The notes: a model not told the origin generated them from the letters alone. A stretch of DNA of 64,000 nucleotides from Microbacterium sp. LWO12-1.2 (GCF_040675875.1 NZ_JBEGII010000001.1:3472001-3536000); one strand, 5' to 3'; shown: positions 51,648 to 60,582, numbered from the stretch's first letter. Translations and numbers: made by a program.

Positions 51648-52637
51648 TCATGAAGAAGAGTCGGGCGAGGGCTCGGACGCGGCGGCGATTCGCTCTGCGA
51701 GTGATCTGGCAGCTTCGTGCAGCGCGGCAGGTCCCACGATCGTGAAGGCCGCGTCGAAGCGCGCGACCGTGGCGAGTACGCCGGTCCACGACCACGAGCC
51801 CACCGTGATGCGACACGAGCCGTCGTCGATCGCCTCGAGCGTGCCGTCGCCGATCCAGGGGGCGACCTCGCGGACGGGCAGCGCGATCACGAACTCGCCG
51901 GTGCACGGCCAGCGGTCCTCGGTCGTCGACCCCTTCGCCCGCGCCGCCAGGTACGTCTGCGCATCCGCCGCCGGCAGCGGTCTGGGCGTGAACGACGGGC
52001 CGGTCGGGATGCGCGGATGCACGCGGTCGAGCCGGAACGTGCGCCAGTCGTCGGCATCCAGGTCCCAGGCGAGCAGGTACCAGCGTCCCTCACGCGCGAC
52101 CACGGCGTGCGGCTCGGTGCGACGGGCGGGCCGATCGTCCGACCTCGGGTCCGACACAGAGTCGTAGTCGAACCGCAGCACGAGCCGGTCGCGCACGGCG
52201 GCGCTCGCCGCCTCCAGTACGGCCGGATCGACCCTGATCGTGTTCTCGGCGCCCGTGAAGCGGATGCCGTCGACGCGGTGCCGCAGCCGCGAGGGCATCA
52301 CCTGCCGCACGGTCGCGAGCGCGCGGGCTGCGGCTTCATCGATGTCGATGCCGCTCGACCGCACGCTCTGCAGGGCGACCGCGATCGCGACGGCTTGGTC
52401 GTCGTCGAACAGCAGCGGGGGCAGCTCTGATCCGGCCGCGAGACGGTACCCGCCGTCCGGTCCCTTGACCGCGCCGATGCGGTAGCCGAGCGCGCGCAGC
52501 CGATCGACGTCGCGACGCACGGTGCGCGGACTCACCTCCAGCCGCTCGGCTAGCACGGGCCCCGGCCAGTCCCGCGGCGTCTGCAGCAGTGAGAGCAGCG
52601 CCAGCATCCGTGAAGAGCTTCCGGTCATGTCATCCAT
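51648..52637 (-). CDS. YafY-type WYL-domain transcriptional regulator
   Basis: Regulator of 329 residues. The N-terminal HTH_11 domain is VLAERLEVSPRTVRRDVDRL (residues 28-47), followed by GYRIGAVKGPDGGYRL. The WYL domain has PHAVVAREGRWYLLAWDLD, and a C-terminal beta region follows. It is divergent from a PhnB-like VOC gene, which is its probable target. I chose the ATG at 52637 over one nine bases further in. Confidence 0.88.
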   Translation of the reverse strand: MDDMTGSSSRMLALLSLLQTPRDWPGPVLAERLEVSPRTVRRDVDRLRALGYRIGAVKGPDGGYRLAAGSELPPLLFDDDQAVAIAVALQSVRSSGIDIDEAAARALATVRQVMPSRLRHRVDGIRFTGAENTIRVDPAVLEAASAAVRDRLVLRFDYDSVSDPRSDDRPARRTEPHAVVAREGRWYLLAWDLDADDWRTFRLDRVHPRIPTGPSFTPRPLPAADAQTYLAARAKGSTTEDRWPCTGEFVIALPVREVAPWIGDGTLEAIDDGSCRITVGSWSWTGVLATVARFDAAFTIVGPAALHEAARSLAERIAAASEPSPDSSS

Positions 52638-52748
52638 TGTGCGTCGAGAAGAGGACTGAAACTGACCTCTTCTGATGTGATCGTTGGTCTCGACGGCGGC
52701 TCCGAGTCGCGGAACGCCGCAGAGAACCCACGAAGAGAAGGACAGCTC

Positions 52749-53207
52749 ATGACCCTCACGACCACCACTCACCTGAACTTCCGCGGCGTCGCCCGGCAGG
52801 CGCTCGACTTCTACCGGTCCGTGTTCGGCGGCGAGGTCACGGCCGCGACCTACGCCGACGTCGGCATGCCCGACGGCGTGCCCGGTGCCGACAAGATCGT
52901 GTTCGGCCAGCTGCAGACCGACGACGGCATCCGTCTGATGGCCTATGACATCCCTGGGCAGGACGATGCGGATGCCGCAGCCACCGCCGGATCCACACAC
53001 CGCGAGAACGGTGCCACGATCACGGATCGCACGTTCTTCCAGTCCCTGCGGGGTGATTCGCTCGCGCAGATCAGCGGGTATTGGGATGCGCTCGCCGACG
53101 GTGCCGTGATCGTTGAACCGCTCGCGGCGTCGGCCTGGTCGCCGGGCTTCGGCATGCTGACGGACCGCTTCGGGGTGACCTGGGTGCTCGACGTGCAGGC
53201 CGGCTGA
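52749..53207 (+). CDS. VOC-family protein, PhnB-like
   Basis: A 152-residue single-domain VOC protein: THLNFRGVARQALDFYRSVF at the start, then a mobile loop and FGMLTDRFGVTWVLDVQ at the end, matching PhnB/3-demethylubiquinone-like proteins. A GAAGAGAAGGACAGCTC ribosome region precedes it. Divergent from the WYL regulator with 111 bp between starts. Confidence 0.85.
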   Translation: MTLTTTTHLNFRGVARQALDFYRSVFGGEVTAATYADVGMPDGVPGADKIVFGQLQTDDGIRLMAYDIPGQDDADAAATAGSTHRENGATITDRTFFQSLRGDSLAQISGYWDALADGAVIVEPLAASAWSPGFGMLTDRFGVTWVLDVQAG

Positions 53208-53247
53208 GTCCGTGCGCGCGGTGCTTCCGTCGGCCGATGCTCCCGTC

Positions 53248-53446
53248 GGCCAGATGCATGTTTATCGGCCAATTCCGCTCAGTCTGGCCGATAAACGTGC
53301 ATCTGGCCGCGCGAAGCGCACGCAGACTCCGCACCGCATGGCCGATAAACGTGCATCTGGCCGCGCGAAGCGCGCGCAGAATCCGCACCGCATGGCCGAT
53401 AAACATGCATCTGGCCGCGCAATCCGCACGCAGACTCCGCACCGCG
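53248..53446. repeat. 54-bp direct repeats (three copies) led by an inverted partial copy
   Basis: Three 54-bp units start at 53285, 53339 and 53393. Each begins with TGGCCGATAAACRTGCATCT. A reversed copy of that segment (53248-53271) pairs with the first unit's start (53285-53308), with one mismatch over 24 bases, around a 13-base loop. The unit length is divisible by three and the frames are open (MHVYRP on the minus strand), but no ribosome site or start supports translation. It fills the 256-bp gap between the VOC and kinase genes. Confidence 0.85.
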
Positions 53447-53463
53447 CGCGCCGGCGCCGCGGC

Positions 53464-54339
53464 TCACGCAGTGGCGGGGGCCGCGACGGTGGTCGCGCGC
53501 CTCACGCGCATGAGCGACTCTGCCGAGAGGGCGACCTGCGCGGCCGTCGGGCGCTCCAAGGGGTCCAGGCGCGTCATGCGTTCGAGCAGGTCGCGCCACT
53601 CGTCGTGGATGCGGTCCGGGATGACCGGAGGGTTCATGACGCGCGCGGTCGCCGCGCCACGGCCGGTTCCGTTCGCGGGATACGCCAAAGACCCGGTGAG
53701 TGCCTCGAGGGCGACCAGGCCGAGGCCGAAGACGTCGCCGGCCGTGCCGGGCTCGGCGTCGCGCAGCAGCTCCGGCGCCATATAGGCGAAGGTGCCGAGC
53801 ACGATGCCGGGCGACGTCATCCGCGGGCTGCCGATCTCACAGGCGATGCCGAAGTCCGCGAGCTTCGCCGTCCACGGGCCGCCGAGCGGGTTGCGGGCGA
53901 GCATGATGTTCGACGGCTTCACGTCGCGGTGGATGATCCCCGCCGCATGCACGACGGCCAGCCCCTCGGCGAGGTCCCTGGTGAAACGGGCGACCTGGCG
54001 TGCGCGCATCGGACCGCTCGTGAGCCGACGCGCGAGAGTCGGGCCGTCGACGAACTCCATCACCAGGTAACGAGGGCGCCCGGGGATCAGCTGCGCGTCG
54101 TACAGCGTCACGAGTGACCGATGGTCGACAGCGGCCAGCAACGCCTTCTCGGTGTGGGCACGGTCGGCGGATGCCGCGGCGCGATCATCTTCGTGGATCA
54201 TCTTGATCGCGACCGGGCGCTCCATGCGGGTGTCCGTCGCGCGGTAGACGGTCGACATCCCCCCGCGCCCGACGCGCTCTTCGAGCAGGTAGCGGTCGTC
54301 GAGCAGCGCGGTCGCCGGCGAGACGACGTCGAGCGTCAT
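53464..54339 (-). CDS. Serine/threonine protein kinase (PknB-like, kinase domain only)
   Basis: A 291-residue Hanks-type kinase: GRGGMSTVYRA, AIKMIHED (catalytic Lys), HRDVKPSNIML, DFGIACEIG and FAYMAPELL are all intact. It ends after the kinase domain with no membrane helix or PASTA repeats, so it is probably soluble. I chose the ATG at 54339 with GAGGA seven bases upstream. Confidence 0.9.
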   Translation of the reverse strand: MTLDVVSPATALLDDRYLLEERVGRGGMSTVYRATDTRMERPVAIKMIHEDDRAAASADRAHTEKALLAAVDHRSLVTLYDAQLIPGRPRYLVMEFVDGPTLARRLTSGPMRARQVARFTRDLAEGLAVVHAAGIIHRDVKPSNIMLARNPLGGPWTAKLADFGIACEIGSPRMTSPGIVLGTFAYMAPELLRDAEPGTAGDVFGLGLVALEALTGSLAYPANGTGRGAATARVMNPPVIPDRIHDEWRDLLERMTRLDPLERPTAAQVALSAESLMRVRRATTVAAPATA

Positions 54340-54592
54340 CGCGGGGTCCTCGCGGCGGCATTCTGGTGGGGCATATTCCGAAACTAGGTCGCATGCGCCG
54401 ACGCGTCTGCTCCCTTGACTCCACTGCGCAGTCGTGAGAGGTGTTTCGGCGCAGTGCGCGACCACTCCCCCTCGCACCACCTTCACCTCACACGCGCAGG
54501 AACGTCACCTCGCGTTATCCGCCGACACGAGACGTGCGTCGTGCGAAGGGCATCCGTAGATTGGTCGAGTCCCGCTGTGAAGGAGCCGTCCC

Positions 54593-54643
54593 ATGACCCA
54601 GATCCAGACCACGACCTGTCGGTCCTGTCCCGGCGCTGCCTGA
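54593..54643 (+). CDS. 16-residue leader peptide with Cys codons (possible cysteine-sensing uORF)
   Basis: MTQIQTTTCRSCPGAA, with AAGGAG seven bases before the ATG. It ends eight bases before the C-S lyase ATG, which has no ribosome site of its own. Two TGT Cys codons lie at positions 9 and 12. Short Cys-containing leader peptides that couple or attenuate sulfur-metabolism genes are known in actinobacteria. Here the role is inferred from position and codons. Confidence 0.6.
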   Translation: MTQIQTTTCRSCPGAA

Positions 54644-54651
54644 GTCCTGCC

Positions 54652-55830
54652 ATGGCCGAGTCCTTCCTGTCCCATCCCTTCGACGCCCGTTCGAGGGTGC
54701 AGCTCGATCGCCCGCACAGCCGCAAGTGGAGCCTGCATCCGGGCACGATCGGCGCCTGGGTCGCGGAGATGGACTTCGGGGTCGCTCCGGTGATCGCCGA
54801 GGCCCTGGGCCGCGCTGTCGCCGACGAGAACCTCGGTTACCTGTCGCCCCCGGTCGCGGCGGAGCTCAGCGAGGCGACATCCGATTGGATGCGTGACGAG
54901 TACGGGTGGGCGGTCGACCCTGAGCGTGTGCATCATGTCGCGGATGTCATGGCCGCACTGGGTGTGGCCGTGCGGGAGTACTCGCCCTCCGGATCGGCCG
55001 TGATCGTGCCCACCCCGGCCTACATGCCGTTCCTGACATATCTGCCGTCGATCGGGCATCCGGTAATCGAGGTCCCGGGCGTCGCGGTCGACGGGCGCTG
55101 GCAGCACGACCTGGAACGCATCGATGAGGCCTTCGCCGCCGGGGCGCGGACGCTCGTGCTGTGCAACCCGCACAACCCCACCGGCACGGTCGCCGGTCGG
55201 GAGGAGCTCGAGGCGATCGCCGAGATAGTGGAGCGGCACGGCGGACGGGTGTTCGCCGACGAGATCCACGCGCCGCTGCGCTTCGACCGGGCACCGTTCA
55301 TCCCTTATGCCTCCATTTCGGATGCCGCGGCCGGCCACACCGTCACGGGGACCAGCGCCTCGAAGGCCTGGAACATCGCGGGGCTCAAGACCGCGCAGTT
55401 GATCACGTCGAACGATGCCGACCAGGAGCTGTATCGAGAGTTCGGCTTCGCGGTGCACCACGGTGCGTCGACGCTCGGAGTCGTGGCATCGACCGCCGCG
55501 TACCGGCACGGAAAGCCCTGGCTCGACGAGGTGATCGGGTACCTCGACGGGTCGCGCCGGCAGCTGGCGTCGCTCGTGGAGCAGCACCTGCCCGGTGCCC
55601 TGTATCGCATTCCCGAAGCGACATACATCGGCTGGATCGACGTCAGCGCACTCGGCATCGACGGGCCTCCGGCGGAGTTCTTCCGCGAGCAGGCCGACGT
55701 CGTGCTCACCGAGGGCCGGTTACTCGGCCACGGATACAAGGACTACGTGCGCATCGTGTTCGCGACTCCGCGGCCGATCCTGGAAGAGGCCTTCGTCGCC
55801 ATGGGCGATGCTGTGCGAAGGCGCGGGTAG
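54652..55830 (+). CDS. MalY/PatB-family PLP-dependent C-S beta-lyase (cystathionine beta-lyase-like aminotransferase)
   Basis: Fold-type I PLP enzyme of 392 residues. WVAEMDFGVAPVIAEAL near residue 36, LCNPHNPTGT near 168, FADEIHAPLRFD near 202 and GTSASKAWNIAGLK near 233 (PLP lysine) are all present. MalY/PatB enzymes cleave cystathionine or cysteine conjugates. The ATG at 54652 lacks a ribosome site and probably depends on translation of the leader peptide. Confidence 0.9.
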   Translation: MAESFLSHPFDARSRVQLDRPHSRKWSLHPGTIGAWVAEMDFGVAPVIAEALGRAVADENLGYLSPPVAAELSEATSDWMRDEYGWAVDPERVHHVADVMAALGVAVREYSPSGSAVIVPTPAYMPFLTYLPSIGHPVIEVPGVAVDGRWQHDLERIDEAFAAGARTLVLCNPHNPTGTVAGREELEAIAEIVERHGGRVFADEIHAPLRFDRAPFIPYASISDAAAGHTVTGTSASKAWNIAGLKTAQLITSNDADQELYREFGFAVHHGASTLGVVASTAAYRHGKPWLDEVIGYLDGSRRQLASLVEQHLPGALYRIPEATYIGWIDVSALGIDGPPAEFFREQADVVLTEGRLLGHGYKDYVRIVFATPRPILEEAFVAMGDAVRRRG

Positions 55831-55852
55831 CGCTCACCTCGCGGACATGAGA

Positions 55853-55939
55853 GAAGCGCACGCCCGGGGGGAGGACGTGCGCTTCCTATCCCCAGATGGG
55901 GATGACGACGGATGCCGTGTTCGGGTCACGGCATCCGTC
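55853..55939. terminator. Two hairpins between convergent genes
   Basis: First, GAAGCGCACG (55853-55862) with CGTGCGCTTC (55876-55885). Second, GACGGATGCCGTG (55907-55919) with its exact complement (55927-55939) around TTCGGGT, followed by GGGCTTTA. Together they can end the lyase gene and the M1 peptidase gene. Confidence 0.8.
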
Positions 55940-55944
55940 GGGCT

Positions 55945-58302
55945 TTACGGGGCGTCGATGCCGCGACGGCGACGCATCGCGACGAACGCGCCACCGAGCG
56001 ACAGCAGCACCATGCCGATGAGGATGCCGCCGATCGGCAGGTCACCACCCGTGGAGCTGAGCTGGTCGTCTCCCGGAGCCGTGACCCCGCCCGTGCCAGG
56101 TGTGCCGCCGTCACCGGGGACAGCCGCCGCGACGACGGCCGCAGTGGCCGCGCTCGTGGCGGAGCCCGTGCGGAATCCGGTCAGTGATCCGGTCACGGTG
56201 ACCGAGATGCGTGCACCGAGCGCGCTCGCGGGGATCGTGAACGTGGTGGCGGGGTCTGCGGCACGAGCCGTGCTCACGACGGGTTCGCCGTCGATCGCCC
56301 ACTCGTAGCTGAGCTCCGTGCCCTCGGGCCACCCCTCGGAGCTCGCGGTCAGTGTCTGCCCGACGACGGCCTTGCCGGTGATGGTCGGAGCCGTGGTCGG
56401 CGCGAGCACCTGCATGACGTTGGCCTCGGCGACGCAGCTGTCGCACGTGCCGCCGAGGGTGGCGACGCGGGCGGTGACCGGGAACGCGCCGCCGGGGGCG
56501 TCGTCGGTCACGGTCGCGCTGAAGGTGAGCTCGGCCGTGGCTTCCGGAGCCGTGCCGACCGGAACGTTCCAGGTCAGGGTGGTGCCGTCGAGCGTTGCCC
56601 CGGTCGGGACGGCGTCGAGCGTGGCGCGGGTCAGCAGCTCGCTCAGGTCGATCGTGACGACCGACGACGCCAGTGCCACGCGGCCGGTGTTGGTGGCCGT
56701 TGCCGTGTACGTCACGGTGTCGCCGACCGCGAGCGGGTCGGCTCCGGCATCCGTCAGAGCGAGCGAGAGCTTGTCGGGCCAGGCGGGCTTGCCGGGCTCG
56801 AGGATCCAGTCGTTCCACAGGGCGGTGATGTCGCGGCCGGAGATCTCTTCGGCGAGGGCCTTGAGGTCGGCGGCGGTGCGACTCTGGCCGGCGAAGCGGG
56901 TCTGCCATTCCTTGATCAGCGTGAAGAAGGCGTCGTCACCGATGGAGATCTTCAGCGCTTCCCAGAACTGCGCGCTGCGGGTGTAGGTCTGATAGCCGTA
57001 GAGGTCTTCCGAGGCGGTCTGCGCGCCGGGAGGGGTGTTCCAGTTCGCGCTGCTCGAGGCCGTGCGGTTCCAGGAGGAGTAGTAGGTCTGCTCGGTGCTC
57101 GCGCCGCTGCCGAAGCCGGCCGCGCTGCTGTAGTGCGTCGGGCCCCAGGTGGCCATGCCTTCGCCGATCCAGATGTCGGTCCACGTGGTGGGGGCGATGT
57201 TGTCGCCGTACCACTGGTGCACGAGCTCGTGGATGAGCGTGCTGCCGTTGACCGAACTGGCGCTCGGGAAGAAGGATCGGTCCTGCGTCTCGAGTGCGTA
57301 GTTCACGCCGCTGGGCACGCTGTCGACGATCACGCCGGTGCTGTTGCCCGGGTAGGGGCCGTAGATCGACTCGAGGTTGCGGGTGATGGTCTCGAGCTGA
57401 GTGACCCGGTTGCGGATCGTGGTCTTGTTACCGTCGCTGAGGCCGGAGTCCATGAACGACCACGAGGGGATGCTGCGGCCATCCGTCAGCGTGATCGAAC
57501 CCTCGATCACGTCGAAGCGGCCGATCGCGATGACCACGAGCTCGGAGGCCATCTGCTTGTCCTGACGCCACACCCAGGTCGTGCGGTCACCGGAGACGGT
57601 CTTCGACTGCAGCTCGCCGTTGCTGGCGACGGCCGCGTCACCGGTGACCTCGGAAGCGTTCGCGAGCACTGAGGGCGCGTCGACCGAGATCGTGTAGGTC
57701 GCCTTGTCGCCCGGGGTGTTGTTGTGCGGGAAGCCGGCCATCATGCCGATCGGCTGTCCGAGCAGGATCGCTCCGTCGTTCGTGCCGTTCCAGCCCTCGT
57801 AGCTGCCGTCGGTGTCGACGTGGCGCACGGGGGTTCCGCTGTACGTGACCGCCACCGTGAACTCGCCCTCGACCGCGGTGGCCGGGGTGACGATGAGCTT
57901 GTACTTCACCGCATCCGCATCGATGTCGCGCTCCCACGTGGCGGGGGTGCCGTTGACGGTGACCGCCGAGATGGTCATGCCCTCGAAGTCGAGCGAGAAG
58001 CTGCGCAGCGGCTCGAGTGCCCGTGCGGTCATGGTGGTGGTGGCCGTCGTGATGTCGCCGGTGATGAGGCCGTCGGCGACGCCGGTCGGGCTCCAGGCGA
58101 GAGAAACGTCGTAGTTCAGGGCGTCGTAGCCGCCGTTGCCGACGTTCGGGAACATTGCGTCGCCGGAGGTGCGGGGGCCATCGATCGGGCCGTCGGCTGC
58201 GGCGGCGGGGACGGAGGTGACGAGCAGGGAACCGGCGAGCAGCGCGGTGACCGGGAGGGTCGCGAGCATTCGCCGACGGGCGGGGGAGGTCAGTCGGAGC
58301 AT
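55945..58302 (-). CDS. Secreted M1-family metallopeptidase with LSSTG-type C-terminal anchor
   Basis: A 785-residue exported aminopeptidase. The signal peptide ends near AAAA at residue 36. The M1 core has the GAMEN-equivalent region as YALETQ and the zinc site H358-E-x2-H362-x18-E381 (HELVHQWYGD and GEGMATW). A DUF11-type beta domain and an Ig-like domain follow. The C-terminus LSSTGGDLPIGGI, a hydrophobic helix and MRRRRG form a sorting-type signal very like the TGGDLP end of the thioester protein. I chose the ATG at 58302, where the signal peptide begins. Confidence 0.9.
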   Translation of the reverse strand: MLRLTSPARRRMLATLPVTALLAGSLLVTSVPAAAADGPIDGPRTSGDAMFPNVGNGGYDALNYDVSLAWSPTGVADGLITGDITTATTTMTARALEPLRSFSLDFEGMTISAVTVNGTPATWERDIDADAVKYKLIVTPATAVEGEFTVAVTYSGTPVRHVDTDGSYEGWNGTNDGAILLGQPIGMMAGFPHNNTPGDKATYTISVDAPSVLANASEVTGDAAVASNGELQSKTVSGDRTTWVWRQDKQMASELVVIAIGRFDVIEGSITLTDGRSIPSWSFMDSGLSDGNKTTIRNRVTQLETITRNLESIYGPYPGNSTGVIVDSVPSGVNYALETQDRSFFPSASSVNGSTLIHELVHQWYGDNIAPTTWTDIWIGEGMATWGPTHYSSAAGFGSGASTEQTYYSSWNRTASSSANWNTPPGAQTASEDLYGYQTYTRSAQFWEALKISIGDDAFFTLIKEWQTRFAGQSRTAADLKALAEEISGRDITALWNDWILEPGKPAWPDKLSLALTDAGADPLAVGDTVTYTATATNTGRVALASSVVTIDLSELLTRATLDAVPTGATLDGTTLTWNVPVGTAPEATAELTFSATVTDDAPGGAFPVTARVATLGGTCDSCVAEANVMQVLAPTTAPTITGKAVVGQTLTASSEGWPEGTELSYEWAIDGEPVVSTARAADPATTFTIPASALGARISVTVTGSLTGFRTGSATSAATAAVVAAAVPGDGGTPGTGGVTAPGDDQLSSTGGDLPIGGILIGMVLLSLGGAFVAMRRRRGIDAP

Positions 58303-58380
58303 GGGTGCTTTCGGGTTGGCATGGCGAGGGCGACCGATCACGTCGTCGTGGTGCGGGGTGGGCTTGTGGCCCTGAGGGAT

Positions 58381-58407
58381 ACGTATGAAACGTATGGAAC
58401 GTATGTT
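58381..58407. repeat. Three 9-bp tandem repeats (ACGTATGNN) in the M1 peptidase promoter region
   Basis: ACGTATGAA, ACGTATGGA and ACGTATGTT follow each other without gaps, 79-105 bases before the peptidase start. Iterated sites of this kind can bind a regulator cooperatively. Confidence 0.6.
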
Positions 58408-58541
58408 TCGGCAATATATCGTGTCGCTCACGGTTGGGTTGCGGCGAGACTTTCTGTCCGCGGACCGGGGGAATTGTTCGACTCTGTCCAGCTAAGGTCG
58501 CGCTGCGCCATGGTTCGAGGCCCCGAGCCGGACTTGGCCGC

Positions 58542-58596
58542 GAGGAGTCACGACACGCCGCGTCGAGGCGTGTGGGGTCGGCGCGTCTTGACCCCT
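58542..58596. repeat. Degraded copy of the dispersed hairpin repeat
   Basis: Left arm GAGGAGTCACGACACGCCGC is close to the arm of the 22761 hairpin (19 of 21 bases). The right arm GTCTTGACCCCTC (58584-58596) pairs with the left arm with two mismatches. It probably belongs to the same repeat family. Confidence 0.6.
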
Positions 58597-58654
58597 CACG
58601 CGCAGGCCGGGGGGTGTGCGACGGCCGAGGGATGGGGGAGTTCTGGGGGTGAGG

Positions 58655-58996
58655 CTATCGCCCGGTGGTACCGGTCTCGTTCTGATGGGTGCCGTCGGCC
58701 GGATAGCGCCCTGACAGATCCATGAGGACTTGCCGCCAGTAAGGTTCGCCGCGGAATGCGGGTTCGTCACGGCGGACAGCGGCAGATGCGAGCACGCTCG
58801 TGGTGGCGCAGACGATTCCGAAGATGGGTCCCGCCCAGTCGGCGGTCGGGCCCAGCGCGATGGCTCCGATGAAGGCTGCCGCGACGACGAGAAGAGGGGC
58901 GAGGGTCAGTATCCAGCGATGCGGCCCGGTGGCTCGCGCTCCGAACATCAGACCCGCGCTCACAGCGAGGAGCACTGCGACGGTGTTGATCAGCAT
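58655..58996 (-). CDS. Small membrane protein of unknown function
   Basis: A 113-residue protein with three hydrophobic stretches (residues 3-22, 28-46, 52-70) and a charged C-terminal tail (EPYWRQVLMDLSGRYPADG). I chose the ATG at 58996, preceded by AAGAAGAGGATGC. No family recognised. Confidence 0.65.
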   Translation of the reverse strand: MLINTVAVLLAVSAGLMFGARATGPHRWILTLAPLLVVAAAFIGAIALGPTADWAGPIFGIVCATTSVLASAAVRRDEPAFRGEPYWRQVLMDLSGRYPADGTHQNETGTTGR

Positions 58997-59181
58997 GCAT
59001 CCTCTTCTTGTTGACGCGGAAAGGAAGTGATCGACGTCTTCCGAGTAACTAAAGCACGCGGACGAGGGCACAGTCCTGGGGGATCTGCGCGGATCCTGGC
59101 GTGCGCGTTCGTGGACGCCGTCGTTCAGATCATGCGGCCACGCACCTATCCCGCCCCGCGCCTGAGCGCTACTGTGCAGGG

Positions 59182-59511
59182 ATGGATGCGACTCAGGATG
59201 CTGCGCAGGAGCGCGCCGAGGATGCTCGATTCGACGCTGTCGTCGAGGAGGCGGAGCTGCGCGAGCGACAGCGGATGCTCGCCCGGAGGTTCTCGTGGGG
59301 TATCGCGTGGGTCGTGCCGCTTGTCGCGCTGATCGTCGGCATCTGGCTCACGAGCGCCGGGACGATCGAACAGCTCAACGACCTGGGCGATGACACATTC
59401 GAGGCCACGTATCTCGTGGTCTGGCCCGCGGGGCTCGTACTTCTCGGCGTCGGGGTGCTCGGCGTGGTCGCGGCGGCCATCGCCACAGCAGTGCTCACGA
59501 CCGACCGCTGA
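59182..59511 (+). CDS. Small two-helix membrane protein of unknown function
   Basis: A 109-residue protein. An acidic, Glu/Ala-rich helical N-terminus (residues 3-34) precedes two membrane segments (about 38-58 and 80-104), with a short extracytoplasmic loop between. CAGGG lies just before the ATG. It ends at a strong terminator. Function unknown. Confidence 0.65.
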   Translation: MDATQDAAQERAEDARFDAVVEEAELRERQRMLARRFSWGIAWVVPLVALIVGIWLTSAGTIEQLNDLGDDTFEATYLVVWPAGLVLLGVGVLGVVAAAIATAVLTTDR

Positions 59512-59531
59512 GCATCCGTCTTTAGACGCGA

Positions 59532-59564
59532 AACGCCCCCGCCGTTCGGGTCGGCGGGGGCGTT
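59532..59564. terminator. Strong bidirectional terminator
   Basis: Twelve-base perfect arms AACGCCCCCGCC (59532-59543) and GGCGGGGGCGTT (59553-59564) around GTTCGGGTC, between convergent genes. Confidence 0.9.
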
Positions 59565-59580
59565 GACTTTGCGGGGTGAT

Positions 59581-60582
59581 CTACTGCACCGACCATCCGC
59601 CGTCGGAGGCGAGGATGGCGCCGTTGATGTTCACTGCATCGTCCGACAGCAGGAACGTGATCGACGCGGCGAGGTGCTCCGCGGTCGCGACGGTCGGGAT
59701 CGCCTGCTGGAACGGAGCCAGTCGGCCCGAGCCGTACTCAGACATGTTCGGGGGCATCGGGATGCCGGTGGCCACGCCGCCGGGGGCGACGGAGTTCACG
59801 CGGATGCCCTTCGGCCCATACATGAACGCCGCGGACTTCGTGACGCCGATGATGCCGTGCTTGCTGGCGGTGTAGGCGTTGCCCGAGGAGTTGCCGCGCA
59901 GGCCCGCTTCGCTCGAGACGTTAAGGATCGAGCCGCGGCCGGCTGCCTCCATGATCGGAAGCACGGCGCGCATGAGCTTGAACGGGGCGGTGAGGTTGAT
60001 CGCGATGACGCGGTCCCAGACGGCATCCGTCGTCTCGCCTGCGGGGGAGAAGTCGTCGTTGATGCCGGCGACGTTGGCGAGGCCGTCGATGCGGTCGCCG
60101 GCGGCGGCGAGCACGGCGTCGATCGCGTCCTGCTGGGTGAGGTCGCCGGGGACCGTGACGATGTCGGCATCCGGCAGCTCCGCCTTGAGGGCGTCGAGCT
60201 TCTCGGCGGCGATGTCGCTGGCGATCACGCGTCCGCCTTCGCGGGCGATGCGGGATGCCGTGGCCTTGCCGATGCCGGATGCCGCCCCCGTGACGATGAC
60301 GGTCTTGCCGGAGAAGCGTCCGGCGGTGGGCTTCTCGGTCCAGCCGGAGGTCTCGTCATCCGCGGGGATCTCGCCGCCGTTGGCTGCGCGCACGAGGTCG
60401 TCGACGATGGACTGCGGCATCGCGCCCTGGCTCATCGCGACGAGCTGCTGCAGCGGGAGGCCCAGCACCGGGGTGAGCAGTTCGGGGTCGGCGCCCGTCT
60501 TCTCGAAGAGGCTGCGGATGAGCGGACCGCCCGTGGGGTCGTTCAGCCAGTCGCCGATGGTGGAGTGAGCGGTGAGGGCCAT
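59581..60582 (-). CDS. SDR-family oxidoreductase with an unusual N-terminal extension
   Basis: A 333-residue protein. The SDR domain starts only at about residue 90 (VTGAASGIG), followed by ANVAGINDD, Ser in LNVSSEAG and Tyr-Lys in AYTASKHG. The first 85 residues (TIGDWLNDPTGGPLIRSLF and on) are helical and not part of the Rossmann fold; they faintly resemble a C-terminal segment of GH3 beta-glucosidases (unverified). GAACAAGGAGAACAA gives a strong ribosome site. Divergent from a tetR start, whose product is the likely regulator. Confidence 0.85.
   Translation of the reverse strand: MALTAHSTIGDWLNDPTGGPLIRSLFEKTGADPELLTPVLGLPLQQLVAMSQGAMPQSIVDDLVRAANGGEIPADDETSGWTEKPTAGRFSGKTVIVTGAASGIGKATASRIAREGGRVIASDIAAEKLDALKAELPDADIVTVPGDLTQQDAIDAVLAAAGDRIDGLANVAGINDDFSPAGETTDAVWDRVIAINLTAPFKLMRAVLPIMEAAGRGSILNVSSEAGLRGNSSGNAYTASKHGIIGVTKSAAFMYGPKGIRVNSVAPGGVATGIPMPPNMSEYGSGRLAPFQQAIPTVATAEHLAASITFLLSDDAVNINGAILASDGGWSVQ

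Larger units (their letters stand above)
58303..58654. other. 352-bp gap upstream of the M1 peptidase gene
   Basis: It holds the 9-bp ACGTATG repeats (58381-58407), a candidate AT-rich promoter (GATATATTGCC on the minus strand, near 58410-58420) and the degraded hairpin at 58542-58596. No convincing gene is seen. Confidence 0.6.

Noticed and set aside
53285..53446. 54-bp repeats as CRISPR or as a coding gene (open frames on both strands)
   Set aside because: There are no spacers between units. The frames lack credible ribosome sites and starts, and the protein would be only Arg-rich repeats.
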